Part shown: positions 8,412 to 16,641 of the stretch, piece by piece
Position numbering within the stretch: position 1 is the stretch's first letter
Layout of the letters: each line of letters starts with the position of its first letter
Origin: Lachnospiraceae bacterium
Lineage (GTDB): Bacteria > Bacillota > Clostridia > Lachnospirales > Lachnospiraceae
Length of the DNA stretch: 64,000 nucleotides
NCBI GenBank assembly: GCA_024404675.1
Contig: JAKSPO010000003.1
Coordinates: 1-64,000, forward strand
Direction of reading: 5' to 3'
Notes under the pieces: model-generated
Database searches by the model: none
What the model saw: the letters and a program-made list of their open reading frames with translations, nothing else
What the model was told of the DNA's origin: nothing
Made by a program: the position numbers and the translations under genes

Positions 8412-8440
8412 TTGACAGAGTTGATAAAAAGATGTATATT
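8412..8440 (+). promoter_or_regulatory. Sigma-A promoter of the ABC transporter operon
   Basis: TTGACA (8412-8417), 17-bp spacer, TATATT (8435-8440). This is a near-consensus vegetative promoter about 70 bases before the start at 8510. Confidence 0.85.
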
Positions 8441-8462
8441 GTATATATCGGATATATACAAT
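8438..8462 (+). promoter_or_regulatory. Probable operator for the operon's own GntR/YtrA regulator
   Basis: ATTGTATATATC and GATATATACAAT are perfect 12-bp arms around one central G. The 25-bp site overlaps the -10 box and the expected transcription start, so a bound dimer would block RNA polymerase. The last gene of the operon encodes a YtrA-type repressor, the obvious candidate. Confidence 0.75.
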
Positions 8463-8509
8463 CAATGCACGCTTATATCCGCAATAATGAGCAAAGCAGG
8501 TGGGATAAC

Positions 8510-9385
8510 ATGGATTACGAAAATGCTATTGAAATCAGTGGATTGGTTAAAAAATATGACGGGTTCACTTTGGGACCGATATCTTTCAGCCTTCCTAAGG
8601 GAAGTATTATGGGCTTCATCGGACAAAACGGTGCCGGGAAGTCAACAACTATTCGTTCACTTCTTGGAATTATCAATTACGATGAGGGCGAGCTCAGGCT
8701 TCTTGGAAAGGACATTAAGAACGATAAGGCGGATATAAGAGAAGATATCGCTGCGGTATTTGACGAATTGCCTTTTAATGATACTTTGACGGCCGCATCA
8801 CTTGAGAAGATTTTTAAGGGAGTATTTAAAAACTGGGACAGTGACAGGTTCTATCATTATCTTGAACGTTTTGAACTTCCTAAGAAGAAAAAGTGCGGCA
8901 GGTTTTCAAAAGGCATGAAGATGAAGCTTCAGATTGCGGTTGCACTTTCGCATAAGGCTAAGCTCCTTATTATGGATGAAGCCACAAGCGGTCTTGATCC
9001 GGTAGTCAGAAACGAGATCCTTGATATCTTCTATGAGTATCTGAAGGACGGAGAGGCCAGTATTCTGATGTCTTCCCATATCACCTCGGACCTTGATAAG
9101 ATTGCAGACCAGGTAACCTTTATCGACCATGGCAAGGTGTTCCTTACAGGTGAGAAGGACCTTATACTGGATGAGCACGCAATGATCAAATGCAGCAAAA
9201 AGGATTACTTTGAAATCGAGCCGGCAGATTTCATCAGCGCCAGAGTGACTGATTTTGGTGTCGATATTCTGGTGCCGGATCGTGCAGCAGCCGAGAAAAA
9301 ATATCCCGGCTTATTGATTGAAAAGGTTTCGTTAGAGGATGTAATGCTTTTTTATGTAAACAAAGACAAAAAGGAGTGGTCATAG
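8510..9385 (+). CDS. ABC transporter ATP-binding protein
   Basis: This 291-residue ATPase of an export-type ABC transporter shows Walker A GQNGAGKST, the signature FSKGMKMKLQ (a variant of LSGGQ, common in YtrB/antibiotic exporter ATPases), Walker B KLLIMDEATSGLDP and the switch His in SSHI. The ATG at 8510 is preceded by AGGTGG; an in-frame TTG at 8387 lies upstream of the promoter and cannot be the start. The stop TAG overlaps the next gene's GTG by one base, so translation of ATPase and permease is coupled. Context (two 6-TM permeases and a YtrA regulator) resembles the Bacillus ytr-type exporters that respond to cell-wall-active antibiotics. That role is inference. Confidence 0.9.
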   Translation: MDYENAIEISGLVKKYDGFTLGPISFSLPKGSIMGFIGQNGAGKSTTIRSLLGIINYDEGELRLLGKDIKNDKADIREDIAAVFDELPFNDTLTAASLEKIFKGVFKNWDSDRFYHYLERFELPKKKKCGRFSKGMKMKLQIAVALSHKAKLLIMDEATSGLDPVVRNEILDIFYEYLKDGEASILMSSHITSDLDKIADQVTFIDHGKVFLTGEKDLILDEHAMIKCSKKDYFEIEPADFISARVTDFGVDILVPDRAAAEKKYPGLLIEKVSLEDVMLFYVNKDKKEWS

Positions 9386-10107
9386 TGAAGGGGTTAATGC
9401 TGCGAGAAGTTAAGCTTGCCAGAAAGAACATGATATACGTGTTCTCTATCCTGGCGGTGATGCTCCTTGTTCATATTATGTTTCTGTTAAGCTACCGGTT
9501 TGGCAATCTGTCTCACGACTTAACCGAGGAGCAGCTTAGTTTTAAAAACAGTATCGATGCGCTGTATTATTTTGAACTTATGCTGCTGCTTCTGGGGTCG
9601 GCAAGCTATATCGGGACAATATTTAACGATGTAAAAAGCAAATGGATGACTTATTCGGTTACACTTCCCGGTGGAATTTTAAGAGGCGTTAAGGTAAAAT
9701 ATGTATGTGTGCTTGTCTCCAATATGATCGCTGCATGCGTGGGTACTATAAGTACGTTAGTAATATCCAATGTTAAAGGAGAGCCGCTTTCGGCTGAAAA
9801 ATGGACCTGGTTTGCGCTGGTTGCGGCAATATGGCTTGTTCTTGAAAGTATTACGCTGGTGCTTGCATATGCAACCGGAAGTCAGGACAGGACAGCACTT
9901 ATCTGGTTCCTTGGCGGAGCTGTCATATATACCGGCATAGCCTTGTTCGCGGAGACTTTGGACAAAAAGCCGGAGCTTATGCTTAAGCTTATGAAGCTAA
10001 GAACGCTTATCAAGGACTATATTGTTCTTCTGTGCCTTGCGGCGGTGATGCTTTACGCCTTAAGCTACCTCGCGTCAGCCGGAATAATGGGCAGAAAGGA
10101 GAAGTAA
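9385..10107 (+). CDS. ABC-2 type permease subunit 1
   Basis: This 240-residue membrane protein has about six hydrophobic segments (around residues 20-40, 65-85, 105-125, 140-162, 170-187 and 208-228) and no enzymatic motif, as expected for an ABC-2 permease partner of the preceding ATPase. The GTG at 9385 is chosen because AAGGAG (9371-9376) stands 8 bases upstream; a GTG at 9376 in the same frame lies inside that site. The substrate is unknown. The gap to the next permease is a single base. Confidence 0.75.
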   Translation: MKGLMLREVKLARKNMIYVFSILAVMLLVHIMFLLSYRFGNLSHDLTEEQLSFKNSIDALYYFELMLLLLGSASYIGTIFNDVKSKWMTYSVTLPGGILRGVKVKYVCVLVSNMIAACVGTISTLVISNVKGEPLSAEKWTWFALVAAIWLVLESITLVLAYATGSQDRTALIWFLGGAVIYTGIALFAETLDKKPELMLKLMKLRTLIKDYIVLLCLAAVMLYALSYLASAGIMGRKEK

Positions 10108-10108
10108 T

Positions 10109-10825
10109 ATGCCTGCTTTGATTAAAAGAGAAATGTTAGAAAAAAAGGTAATAATGTCCGCCGCTTCTGGTGTATTTGCCCTTGCAGTCGCTCCCTTTAT
10201 AGTACTGAATGAGAGCAGCGGGGACGGTATGATTCTGTCAATTCTCGGATTGCTTTTTTTACCTATGGCCTATTTGCTGTCGGGCTCTCTTCAGAGTTCA
10301 CTTCTGGAAGATGAAAGAAAAGTCAGCGCCTATTTCTGGTGCTCGACCCCGAAGGGAATGGAAGGAGTAGTTGCGGCGAAATACTGGATCGTCTTTTTGT
10401 TCAGCTTCTGTGTTACGGCACTTGTCGTTGTGATCGAGAAAACAATTGCTGCGTTTGGTAAGGGAAGCAGTAAGCTGGCTGTTATTGCCATCATTCTAAT
10501 GATTATTCAGCTTTTCCTGAGAAGCCTGGAGATGCCTTTCGTCTTCGCCTTTGGTTCAAAATACGGAAACTATGTAAAAATGATCGCCTTGGGGATGATG
10601 GTTTTGCTTGCCCTGGCCTATTTCCTTTTTGGAAGATTACCTGATGATTTTTCTTTTGAACACATATTGGCTTTCATAATGAAACTGATCTATACTGAAG
10701 GGTTTGTTAAAAAAGCAAAGTATGTTATTGGCTTATTACTGGGCCTTGTGGTGTTTCTGTTTTATCTTTCTTATCGAATCTCCTGTAAGGTATACTGGAG
10801 AGGCGTGGAAGAGTATGAAAACTGA
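10109..10825 (+). CDS. ABC-2 type permease subunit 2
   Basis: This 238-residue protein has about six predicted membrane segments (near 18-35, 40-62, 90-110, 122-142, 155-172 and 205-222) separated by short loops. It probably pairs with the preceding permease to form a heterodimeric export channel energised by the ATPase at 8510. GGAGAAGTAAT gives a ribosome binding site inside the end of the upstream gene. There is no recognisable substrate signature. Confidence 0.75.
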   Translation: MPALIKREMLEKKVIMSAASGVFALAVAPFIVLNESSGDGMILSILGLLFLPMAYLLSGSLQSSLLEDERKVSAYFWCSTPKGMEGVVAAKYWIVFLFSFCVTALVVVIEKTIAAFGKGSSKLAVIAIILMIIQLFLRSLEMPFVFAFGSKYGNYVKMIALGMMVLLALAYFLFGRLPDDFSFEHILAFIMKLIYTEGFVKKAKYVIGLLLGLVVFLFYLSYRISCKVYWRGVEEYEN

Positions 10826-10854
10826 TTCGAAAGTACTTGGAAAAGGATGATGCA

Positions 10855-11217
10855 ATGGATATAATAATCAGCAATTCTTCGAAGGATCCGATCTACCTTC
10901 AGATAGTGAACCAGATAAAAGCGATGATATTAAACGGAACGCTTCCCGTTGGTGAGCCACTGCCTTCTATGAGAATTCTGGCTCAGCAGCTGCGCATCAG
11001 CGTCATTACAACCAAAAGAGCTTACGAAGAATTGGAGCGCGAGGGGTATATTGAAAGCTATACGGGAAAGGGAAGCTTTGTAAAGGCCCAGAATGCGGAG
11101 CTGCTCAAAGAAATGCATCTTCGCCAGATCGAAGAGCTGTTTTCAAAGGCTAAGGAAATCGCTACGCTTGGGAATATATCAGCTGAGGAGCTTGAAGAAA
11201 TGTTCAGGAATATGTAG
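10855..11217 (+). CDS. GntR-family regulator, YtrA subfamily
   Basis: The 120-residue protein has an N-terminal winged helix (PIYLQIVNQIKAMILNGTLP, then PSMRILAQQLRISVITTKRA), the classic GntR recognition region. A short ~45-residue C-terminal helical tail, rather than a large effector domain, is the mark of the YtrA subfamily. These repressors usually sit in the operon they control. Here the gene is last in an ATPase-permease-permease-regulator operon instead of first, and a 25-bp palindrome covers the operon's -10 box. The ATG at 10855 has AAAAGGAT upstream; an in-frame TTG at 10837 lacks one. Confidence 0.85.
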   Translation: MDIIISNSSKDPIYLQIVNQIKAMILNGTLPVGEPLPSMRILAQQLRISVITTKRAYEELEREGYIESYTGKGSFVKAQNAELLKEMHLRQIEELFSKAKEIATLGNISAEELEEMFRNM

Positions 11218-11283
11218 GCTTATGCTGTGATTGTTTTTTAATATGCTACGAAATAACTATAATATTATGGGGGGTATTTTGTT

Positions 11284-12021
11284 ATGAGATTTGATTTGAG
11301 CACTATACTGGTGCTGGCATTTTTATTCTTTGTTGGAAGTCTGCTTGGATGGATCATTGAAGTGATATACCGTAGATTCTTCTCGGGCAACAACCCGGAG
11401 AGAAAGTGGATTAACCCGGGATTTCTGATCGGACCGTATATTCCGCTTTACGGTTTTTCGTTAGTGATATTGTTTGTGTTCTCCTGGATACCGGTTAATT
11501 ATATTCCCGGTATATTGGCGCGTAAGCTTGTTTTATTTGCGCTTATGGCGTTGGCAGTTACGGCCCTTGAGTATGTGGGGGGACTGATTTTTATTAAGAG
11601 AATGAATATAAAGCTATGGGATTATTCAAAAGAGTGGGGAAATATAAAAGGTATAATATGCCCGAAGTTTTCACTTTACTGGATGATATTGAGTGCGGTT
11701 TATTATTTTCTTATTCATCCCAAAGTAATCGAATCATTATACTGGCTCGCGGATCATCTGACCTTTTCTTTTTTTGTCGGCTTCTTCTATGGAGTGTTTC
11801 TGATTGATTTTGTATACTCAATGCAGGTACTGGTTAAAATCAGAAGATTTGCAAGAGAGAATCAGATTGAACTCAGGCTGGAAGAGTTTAAGGAATACCT
11901 GATCAGAAAAAAGGTGAATATGAAAATTCGCGTCGGCTTTATGATTTCACTCAGACCGACCAATAAAGATTTTGCTGAGGATATTAAAGAGTTCATTGCA
12001 AATCATTTTGAAAAGCGGTAG
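11284..12021 (+). CDS. Membrane protein of the CmpB-type 'putative ABC transporter permease' family
   Basis: The protein has 245 residues with five or six hydrophobic segments in the first ~185, then a basic cytoplasmic tail. Phrases typical of this Firmicutes family are present near the N terminus (GSLLGWIIEVIYRRFF, then NPGFLIGPYIPLYGF). The family is named after ABC permeases but no partner ATPase is adjacent, and its biochemical role is not established. GGGGGG precedes the ATG by 8 bases. A TATAAT at 11258-11263 may be its own -10 box, though no -35 stands at normal spacing. Confidence 0.7.
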   Translation: MRFDLSTILVLAFLFFVGSLLGWIIEVIYRRFFSGNNPERKWINPGFLIGPYIPLYGFSLVILFVFSWIPVNYIPGILARKLVLFALMALAVTALEYVGGLIFIKRMNIKLWDYSKEWGNIKGIICPKFSLYWMILSAVYYFLIHPKVIESLYWLADHLTFSFFVGFFYGVFLIDFVYSMQVLVKIRRFARENQIELRLEEFKEYLIRKKVNMKIRVGFMISLRPTNKDFAEDIKEFIANHFEKR

Positions 12022-12227
12022 CATGGGCATGTTATGTCCCGGTCAACAGACTGTATTAACGGAATATGTGCGATGAAGCAAAAAAGCATGCAGACGGCAT
12101 TCCACAGGATATCGTTAACGTTGTTCTGACAATATTGGGCGATGAGGCCGGATATAAATGGCTTCATACGCCGCCTGGCAGATTTGAAGGAAGAAAAGTA
12201 AGTCAGAAACTGAAGGAGGGAAGCAGC

Positions 12228-13829
12228 ATGTTATCGAAAAGGGATACGACGGGCAGCCGATATCTGGCCGCAAGCTTTCTTCTGGGCGGAGTACTGCATG
12301 TGCTTCTCAGAAATGTGGATTTTACGGACTGCTTCAGCCAGATCTTCTACGGCTGCGTCGTTCTATTGTGGAGCGTGAGCATCAGCGAGAGAATCATCGG
12401 CCGCAGAGTACGACATATTCTGTACGGAATCGTGTTCTTCATGGAACTGTATTTTGTGCTGCAGATCTGCAAATACAGGCTCTTTTTCAACAATAGAACC
12501 GTCTGGGCGTATTACTATATACCGATGCTGATGATTCCGATTCTGTTTTACAGACTCTCGTTATGCATGAATCGCAGCGAAGAGGAGAAGCCGGACGGGC
12601 GATGGCTTCCGGCAGCGCTTCCGGGTTCGTTTCTTGTGCTTATGATCCTTACAAACAACCTGCACATGCTTTTTCTCAGAATTGACGGGGAAGGCGACGA
12701 GTTAAGAATTGCAAATGCGAGCGCATTATATTACTGCTATTGGGTATATGTCATAATCGTGCTTGCGGCGGCAACCGTAATTCTGTTCGGCAAATGCCGT
12801 ATTTCCGTTTCGAAAAGCAGAATCCGGATACTGGCGCTTACCTATGCAGCGTGCGTGTGCGTGCTTCCGTTACATGCGGCAGGATTTACCCCTGCAATCA
12901 ACGGAGTGGAGCTTTGGAACATTGGCGAGCTTTTTGTGTTTGTCATGATCTGTATTCTGGAGGTGTGTATAAAGACCGGGCTGATTCCGGCCAACAGCAG
13001 CTACCGAAGCTTCTTCCGTCAGATGGATATTCCTGCGGTCATAAAGAATCATAAGGGCGACGTCGTGTATGCCTCCGAGGGCGCCGCAGACTTCGCCGCG
13101 CACTCAGCGGATGAGCAGATTCGGACCGAAGCGATTGCCGGCGGAAGTGTGAGCTACATGGTTGATCTGGCGTCGGTGCATGCCCTTGATAAAGAGATTG
13201 AGGATGTCACGGAGCAGATTACCGTGCGGAATAATTATCTGAAGACGCAGAACAGCCTGCAGGAAGAAAGGGCCGGGGTCGATGCGCGAAACAGGGTGTA
13301 CGATCGCATCGCCGGAATTGTCTCCGGGCAGCTTGCGAGGATTGATGCGCTTCTTTCGGAGAATGAATCGGACACGGTTGAACGCTTCAGAAGAATCGCG
13401 GTATACAATGTCTATATAAAGCGAAGAAGCAATCTGGAGCTACTTAAAGAGAGTGAAGAGTGCTTCCCGGTTTCGGAGCTTGTAACTGCGATTGCGGAGT
13501 CGGTGGAATATATCAGGCTGAACGATGTTGAGGTGAGCTTTATGCCATTTGCCGAGGGTAACTGTTCGGCCGCCGCTCAGATACTGGCCTATGAGCTTTT
13601 TGAAGTGCTTGCGGAGGTCATCCCGGAACAGAAGGGGATGATGTCTGTGATACTGAAAGCAAAGGACGGAGGCCTTTCCCAACGTATTATCGCCAATCAT
13701 GTTAAGCTTCCGATTGATGAAGCCTGGAAACGGGAGGAGCTTGCAGCCTTAGGAGGACAGCTTTGCATTACAGAGAACGGCGAGGATACAATTCTTGCCT
13801 TAAGCTTTGAGAAGGGTGGTGCGCAATGA
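12228..13829 (+). CDS. Membrane sensor with a degenerate kinase domain
   Basis: This is a 533-residue protein if started at the ATG at 12228, which has AGGAGGG seven bases upstream. About seven hydrophobic segments fill residues ~10-250, followed by a PAS-like region and a long helical linker (DARNRVYDRIAGIVSGQLAR) where a histidine kinase would carry its phosphorylated His; no His is present there. The end resembles a HATPase fold but lacks the N-box Asn (ELFEVLAEVI) and clear G boxes. It is probably a pseudokinase or signal-input partner of the kinase that starts 4 bases before its stop (ATGA overlap). The frame stays open upstream to an ATG at 12066; that 54-codon extension lacks a ribosome binding site. 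Confidence 0.65.
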   Translation: MLSKRDTTGSRYLAASFLLGGVLHVLLRNVDFTDCFSQIFYGCVVLLWSVSISERIIGRRVRHILYGIVFFMELYFVLQICKYRLFFNNRTVWAYYYIPMLMIPILFYRLSLCMNRSEEEKPDGRWLPAALPGSFLVLMILTNNLHMLFLRIDGEGDELRIANASALYYCYWVYVIIVLAAATVILFGKCRISVSKSRIRILALTYAACVCVLPLHAAGFTPAINGVELWNIGELFVFVMICILEVCIKTGLIPANSSYRSFFRQMDIPAVIKNHKGDVVYASEGAADFAAHSADEQIRTEAIAGGSVSYMVDLASVHALDKEIEDVTEQITVRNNYLKTQNSLQEERAGVDARNRVYDRIAGIVSGQLARIDALLSENESDTVERFRRIAVYNVYIKRRSNLELLKESEECFPVSELVTAIAESVEYIRLNDVEVSFMPFAEGNCSAAAQILAYELFEVLAEVIPEQKGMMSVILKAKDGGLSQRIIANHVKLPIDEAWKREELAALGGQLCITENGEDTILALSFEKGGAQ

Positions 13830-15109
13830 TAACATTTGCCGAAATTCCGCCCTTTATGCAGGGGCTGGTTGGTCTGATTGTTGTTCTTCTGTTCTTTGCT
13901 ACGGTGGTGAATGCTGTTTTGGAGGTGTCGCACCGGCATTATACTTATGTGTGCAGCCTGGCTGTGATTGCACTTGTGTTATATTGCCTGTTTCAATGTA
14001 TATGCGATATATGCTCGCATATGAACACCTTATATGAGTTCCTGAATCGTATGGAGGATTCCCTTGGGAAGACACCGGTATGGGTACCGGCGGTTATGCT
14101 GCTTGGTATAGCTGCGGCGGAGGTGTACATATTCCGGCGTAATGTGAGCTGGCGAAAGGACAATATCACACCGTCCTCCATCAGGGAAGCAATCGATAAT
14201 CTGCCGGCAGGAATATGCTGCTATGAACCAACCGGTCAGGTTATGATGAAAAATAACACGATGGAATACATAAGCCGCTCCTGCACCGGGGAGTCGCTTC
14301 TGAACGCGTTGGCATTCAGAAATGCAATCGCTTCGGAACCCGAACGGACGGAGGGAGAAGCAATCCGGGTTTTGGTGGACAAGCGGGTTTTCTCCGTATC
14401 GGACAAGCCCTTTTCGGGCAACGGCTCTGAGCTTCGTATCATGACGGCTACCGATATCACTGCACAGTATGAGCATACCGAGAGGCTCAGAGCGAAGCAG
14501 GAGCTTGTCGTTCGGCTGAATCGGGAGCTCAGCGAATACGGCAAGCAGATTGTGTCTTCGATTACGGCGAGAGAGGTGCTGAACGCAAAGGTTAAGCTGC
14601 ACGATGAACTTGGTGCGAACCTGCTTGCTGTGAAGCGATACATTCTGCAGGGCGGTACGGATGAGGAGCGAACGGCCATTGAGAATATACTTCGCAAGAA
14701 TCTCCGGTATCTGAAGAATGAGACTGTTGTGAAGGAAAAGGATGAATATGCTGTCATTCTTGATACCGCAGCGAAGCTAGACATGAAGATTCGGGTGATC
14801 GGATCGCTTACGGAGACAGAACCGTTTCGGCACGTGATCGTTACGGGAATTCACGAGTGTCTGACGAATACAATCAGGCATGCGGGCGGGGACGAACTGA
14901 CGGTGGTTCTTACAACGGATGCGGATAAGGTAACCGCTACATTTACGAATAACGGCAGAGCTCCGGAACAGAAGATTACCGAGCGCGGAGGGCTTGCTTT
15001 ACTGAGAGCTCTCGCCGGGGAGTGCGGCGGAACGATTCGGATTCAGTCGGAGCCGCGCTTTGAACTGACCATAGTATTACCGAAGGAGGATGATAGCCAT
15101 GGCATATAA
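13826..15109 (+). CDS. Sensor histidine kinase, HisKA_3/NarX-like
   Basis: The 427-residue protein has about three N-terminal membrane segments (residues ~10-30, 33-60 and 85-102) and a PAS-like domain around 115-215. The dimerisation helix KVKLHDELG carries the phosphorylated His (codon 14600-14602, His259). The HATPase domain has an Asn-containing N box (GIHECLTNTIRHAGG) and a G box (ERGGLALLRAL). This is the NarX/DegS-type arrangement. It overlaps the preceding degenerate kinase by 4 bases and the response regulator by 11, so the three are translated together and probably act as one system. The signal is unknown. Confidence 0.85.
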   Translation: MITFAEIPPFMQGLVGLIVVLLFFATVVNAVLEVSHRHYTYVCSLAVIALVLYCLFQCICDICSHMNTLYEFLNRMEDSLGKTPVWVPAVMLLGIAAAEVYIFRRNVSWRKDNITPSSIREAIDNLPAGICCYEPTGQVMMKNNTMEYISRSCTGESLLNALAFRNAIASEPERTEGEAIRVLVDKRVFSVSDKPFSGNGSELRIMTATDITAQYEHTERLRAKQELVVRLNRELSEYGKQIVSSITAREVLNAKVKLHDELGANLLAVKRYILQGGTDEERTAIENILRKNLRYLKNETVVKEKDEYAVILDTAAKLDMKIRVIGSLTETEPFRHVIVTGIHECLTNTIRHAGGDELTVVLTTDADKVTATFTNNGRAPEQKITERGGLALLRALAGECGGTIRIQSEPRFELTIVLPKEDDSHGI

Positions 15110-15725
15110 TGTGTTGGTAGTCGATGACCAGACAATGCCGCGCCAGCTGTTCGAAAATATCATAAACAATTCGGCTCGTTATGAACTTGCCGCCAGTGTC
15201 GATTCGGCTTCCGTCGCGGATGTGTATTGTGCCGGGATGCGGATCGACATGATTCTGATGGACGTGGTAATGTCCGGCGGAATCAATGGCATTGAGGCTG
15301 CGGCGAGAATCAAGGCCTCCTATCCGGACATCAGAATACTGGTTGTAACCTCTATGCCGGACGGAACCTTTCTCGATAAGGCGAGAGCTGCCGGAGTGGA
15401 TTCCTTTTGGTATAAGGAGGTTCAGGACGCACCGCTTCTTGAAATAATGGACAGAACGATGGCAGGAGAGCAGGTTTACCCGGATCATGCGCCGATTGCT
15501 GCGGTAGGGCTTGCGAAAAGCACGGACTTTACCGGACGTGAGCTGGAGGTACTTCGCTATGTGGCAGCAGGGTATTCGGATAAGGAAATTGCGCAGCTGC
15601 TGGTGATTGGCTACGGAACTGTTCGTGTTCATCTGAACAATCTGCTGCAGAAGACCGGCTGCAACAATCGCACAGAACTGGCCATACTGGCGGCGAAAAC
15701 CGGAATTGTGGTGCCGGAAATATGA
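15099..15725 (+). CDS. Response regulator, NarL/LuxR type
   Basis: The 208-residue protein has a receiver domain at 1-120 (acidic pair DD near residue 9, phospho-accepting Asp in MILMDVVM, Thr in VVTSM, Lys in WYKEV). A LuxR/NarL helix-turn-helix follows at ~145-205 (FTGRELEVLRYVAAGYSDKE, then GTVRVHLNNLLQKTG). The ATG at 15099 is preferred over an in-frame ATG at 15090 because GGAGG (15084-15088) would be one base from the latter. It is the cognate partner of the kinase it overlaps. Confidence 0.9.
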   Translation: MAYNVLVVDDQTMPRQLFENIINNSARYELAASVDSASVADVYCAGMRIDMILMDVVMSGGINGIEAAARIKASYPDIRILVVTSMPDGTFLDKARAAGVDSFWYKEVQDAPLLEIMDRTMAGEQVYPDHAPIAAVGLAKSTDFTGRELEVLRYVAAGYSDKEIAQLLVIGYGTVRVHLNNLLQKTGCNNRTELAILAAKTGIVVPEI

Positions 15726-15839
15726 AAGTGCATATAGGCAATGTTGCCGATATACAGCGGAAGGTTCTTGTACTATGATGCAATTTTCAGAATCATTATG
15801 TTGAGAATCAGTTTGTAAGGAGACACGAGGAGGAAGTGG

Positions 15840-16058
15840 TTGACGAAACTTTCGGTTCCGCTGTCGATTTCAGTGGTGCTTATGATGGCATTGATGATGC
15901 CCGGGATCGCACTGGCGGAAGAGGAAGACGAAGAGGTTTATTTCATTACGATGCCTGATGGTGGAGTCGCGGAAGACGATGATTATTTTACGTTCTATTA
16001 TGAATTGAGCGATGAGAACTGTTTGATTGATCTGTATTCGTGGGATTATAACCATTAG
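15840..16058 (+). CDS. Small secreted acidic protein, possibly frameshifted
   Basis: A TTG at 15840 stands 6 bases after AGGAGG (15828-15833). The 72-residue product has a signal peptide (LSVPLSISVVLMMALMMPGI then ALA, the cleavage motif) and an acidic mature part (EEEDEEVYFITMPDGG). The frame stops at 16058. A second frame, open from about 16027 to 16230, continues with helical sequence, so one base change near 16030-16058 may have split a ~125-residue protein. No homologous family is recognised. Confidence 0.45.
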   Translation: MTKLSVPLSISVVLMMALMMPGIALAEEEDEEVYFITMPDGGVAEDDDYFTFYYELSDENCLIDLYSWDYNH

Positions 16059-16230
16059 TGTACCGACTGCTACAGATAATAAACTCTGGGGGAAAGACAA
16101 TTTTTCCGAGAAAATGAATTCTCTCGCAAAGGAATTTGAGAAAGCCGGAAAGGCGGATGAAATGCTTATCCACCTTTGCAAGGAGCATAGAGATTGTTTG
16201 GGTTACGAACCCGGCAGGATGAGTTTATAA
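16027..16230 (+). pseudogene. Possible frameshifted continuation of the small secreted protein
   Basis: The frame is open in the +1 frame relative to the gene at 15840 and overlaps its end. It reads KDNFSEKMNSLAKEFEKAGK and ends LGYEPGRMSL. No ribosome binding site precedes the internal TTG at 16027, so independent translation is unlikely. It may be the C-terminal half of the same protein after a frameshift, or chance. Confidence 0.3.
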
Positions 16231-16238
16231 AATTTTTA

Positions 16239-16267
16239 TTGTATTATTGGGGATTATATTATATAAT
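16239..16267 (+). promoter_or_regulatory. speA: Promoter of the polyamine operon leader
   Basis: TTGTAT (16239-16244), 17-bp spacer, TATAAT (16262-16267). Transcription would start near 16275, giving a leader of about 365 nt before the speA start. Confidence 0.6.
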
Positions 16268-16274
16268 ACCTTTC

Positions 16275-16638
16275 GTATGGTAGAAATAGATACGAGCGAA
16301 ACAAAATGGCTTACCATGCAAATATTTTGTATGATTCGTTTTCTTTCGAATCATGGTTGATTGAGTTAAAAGCTCAAATTTTATAAGTTGAATTATTTTA
16401 AATTGCAGTAGTGCAGCTTGTGAAACGGTCAATTGAGTATTAAAAGCTAAAATATTTGCTATATAGACTCCCGCCATTTGTTTTCTGAATCTTCGTATCA
16501 GGTATTCTGTCATTATGAACCGAGAATTGCATGATAGGAATGATTAGCAGGTATGCACGATGTATACCTGCTTTTTTGTATGAAAATATTGCGGGGCAGG
16601 GCGTTAGGAAGCAGAGATTAAGCATAGAAGGAGTTTGG
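16275..16638 (+). promoter_or_regulatory. Long structured leader upstream of the polyamine operon
   Basis: The ~365-nt non-coding stretch holds an ATGATTCG/CGAATCAT hairpin (16331-16354), a long-range ATGGTA/TACCAT pairing, and two copies of a loosely repeated segment (GGTTGATTGAGTTAAAAGCT from about 16354; GGTCAATTGAGTATTAAAAG from about 16427). It ends in a strong intrinsic terminator at 16546. Such a layout fits transcription attenuation or a riboswitch-like element, but I do not recognise a known class. Confidence 0.4.
16546..16577 (+). terminator. Intrinsic terminator or attenuator in the speA leader
   Basis: AGCAGGTAT (16546-16554) and ATACCTGCT (16564-16572) form a perfect 9-bp stem, followed by TTTTTT. 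It lies 65 bases before the speA ribosome binding site and downstream of the likely promoter, so it could gate the operon. Confidence 0.75.
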
Positions 16639-16641
16639 ATG

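Noticed and set aside
16275-16577. Known riboswitch (SAM, lysine, glycine) in the speA leader
   Set aside because: I could not find the conserved core motifs of these classes; only an unclassified leader is claimed.
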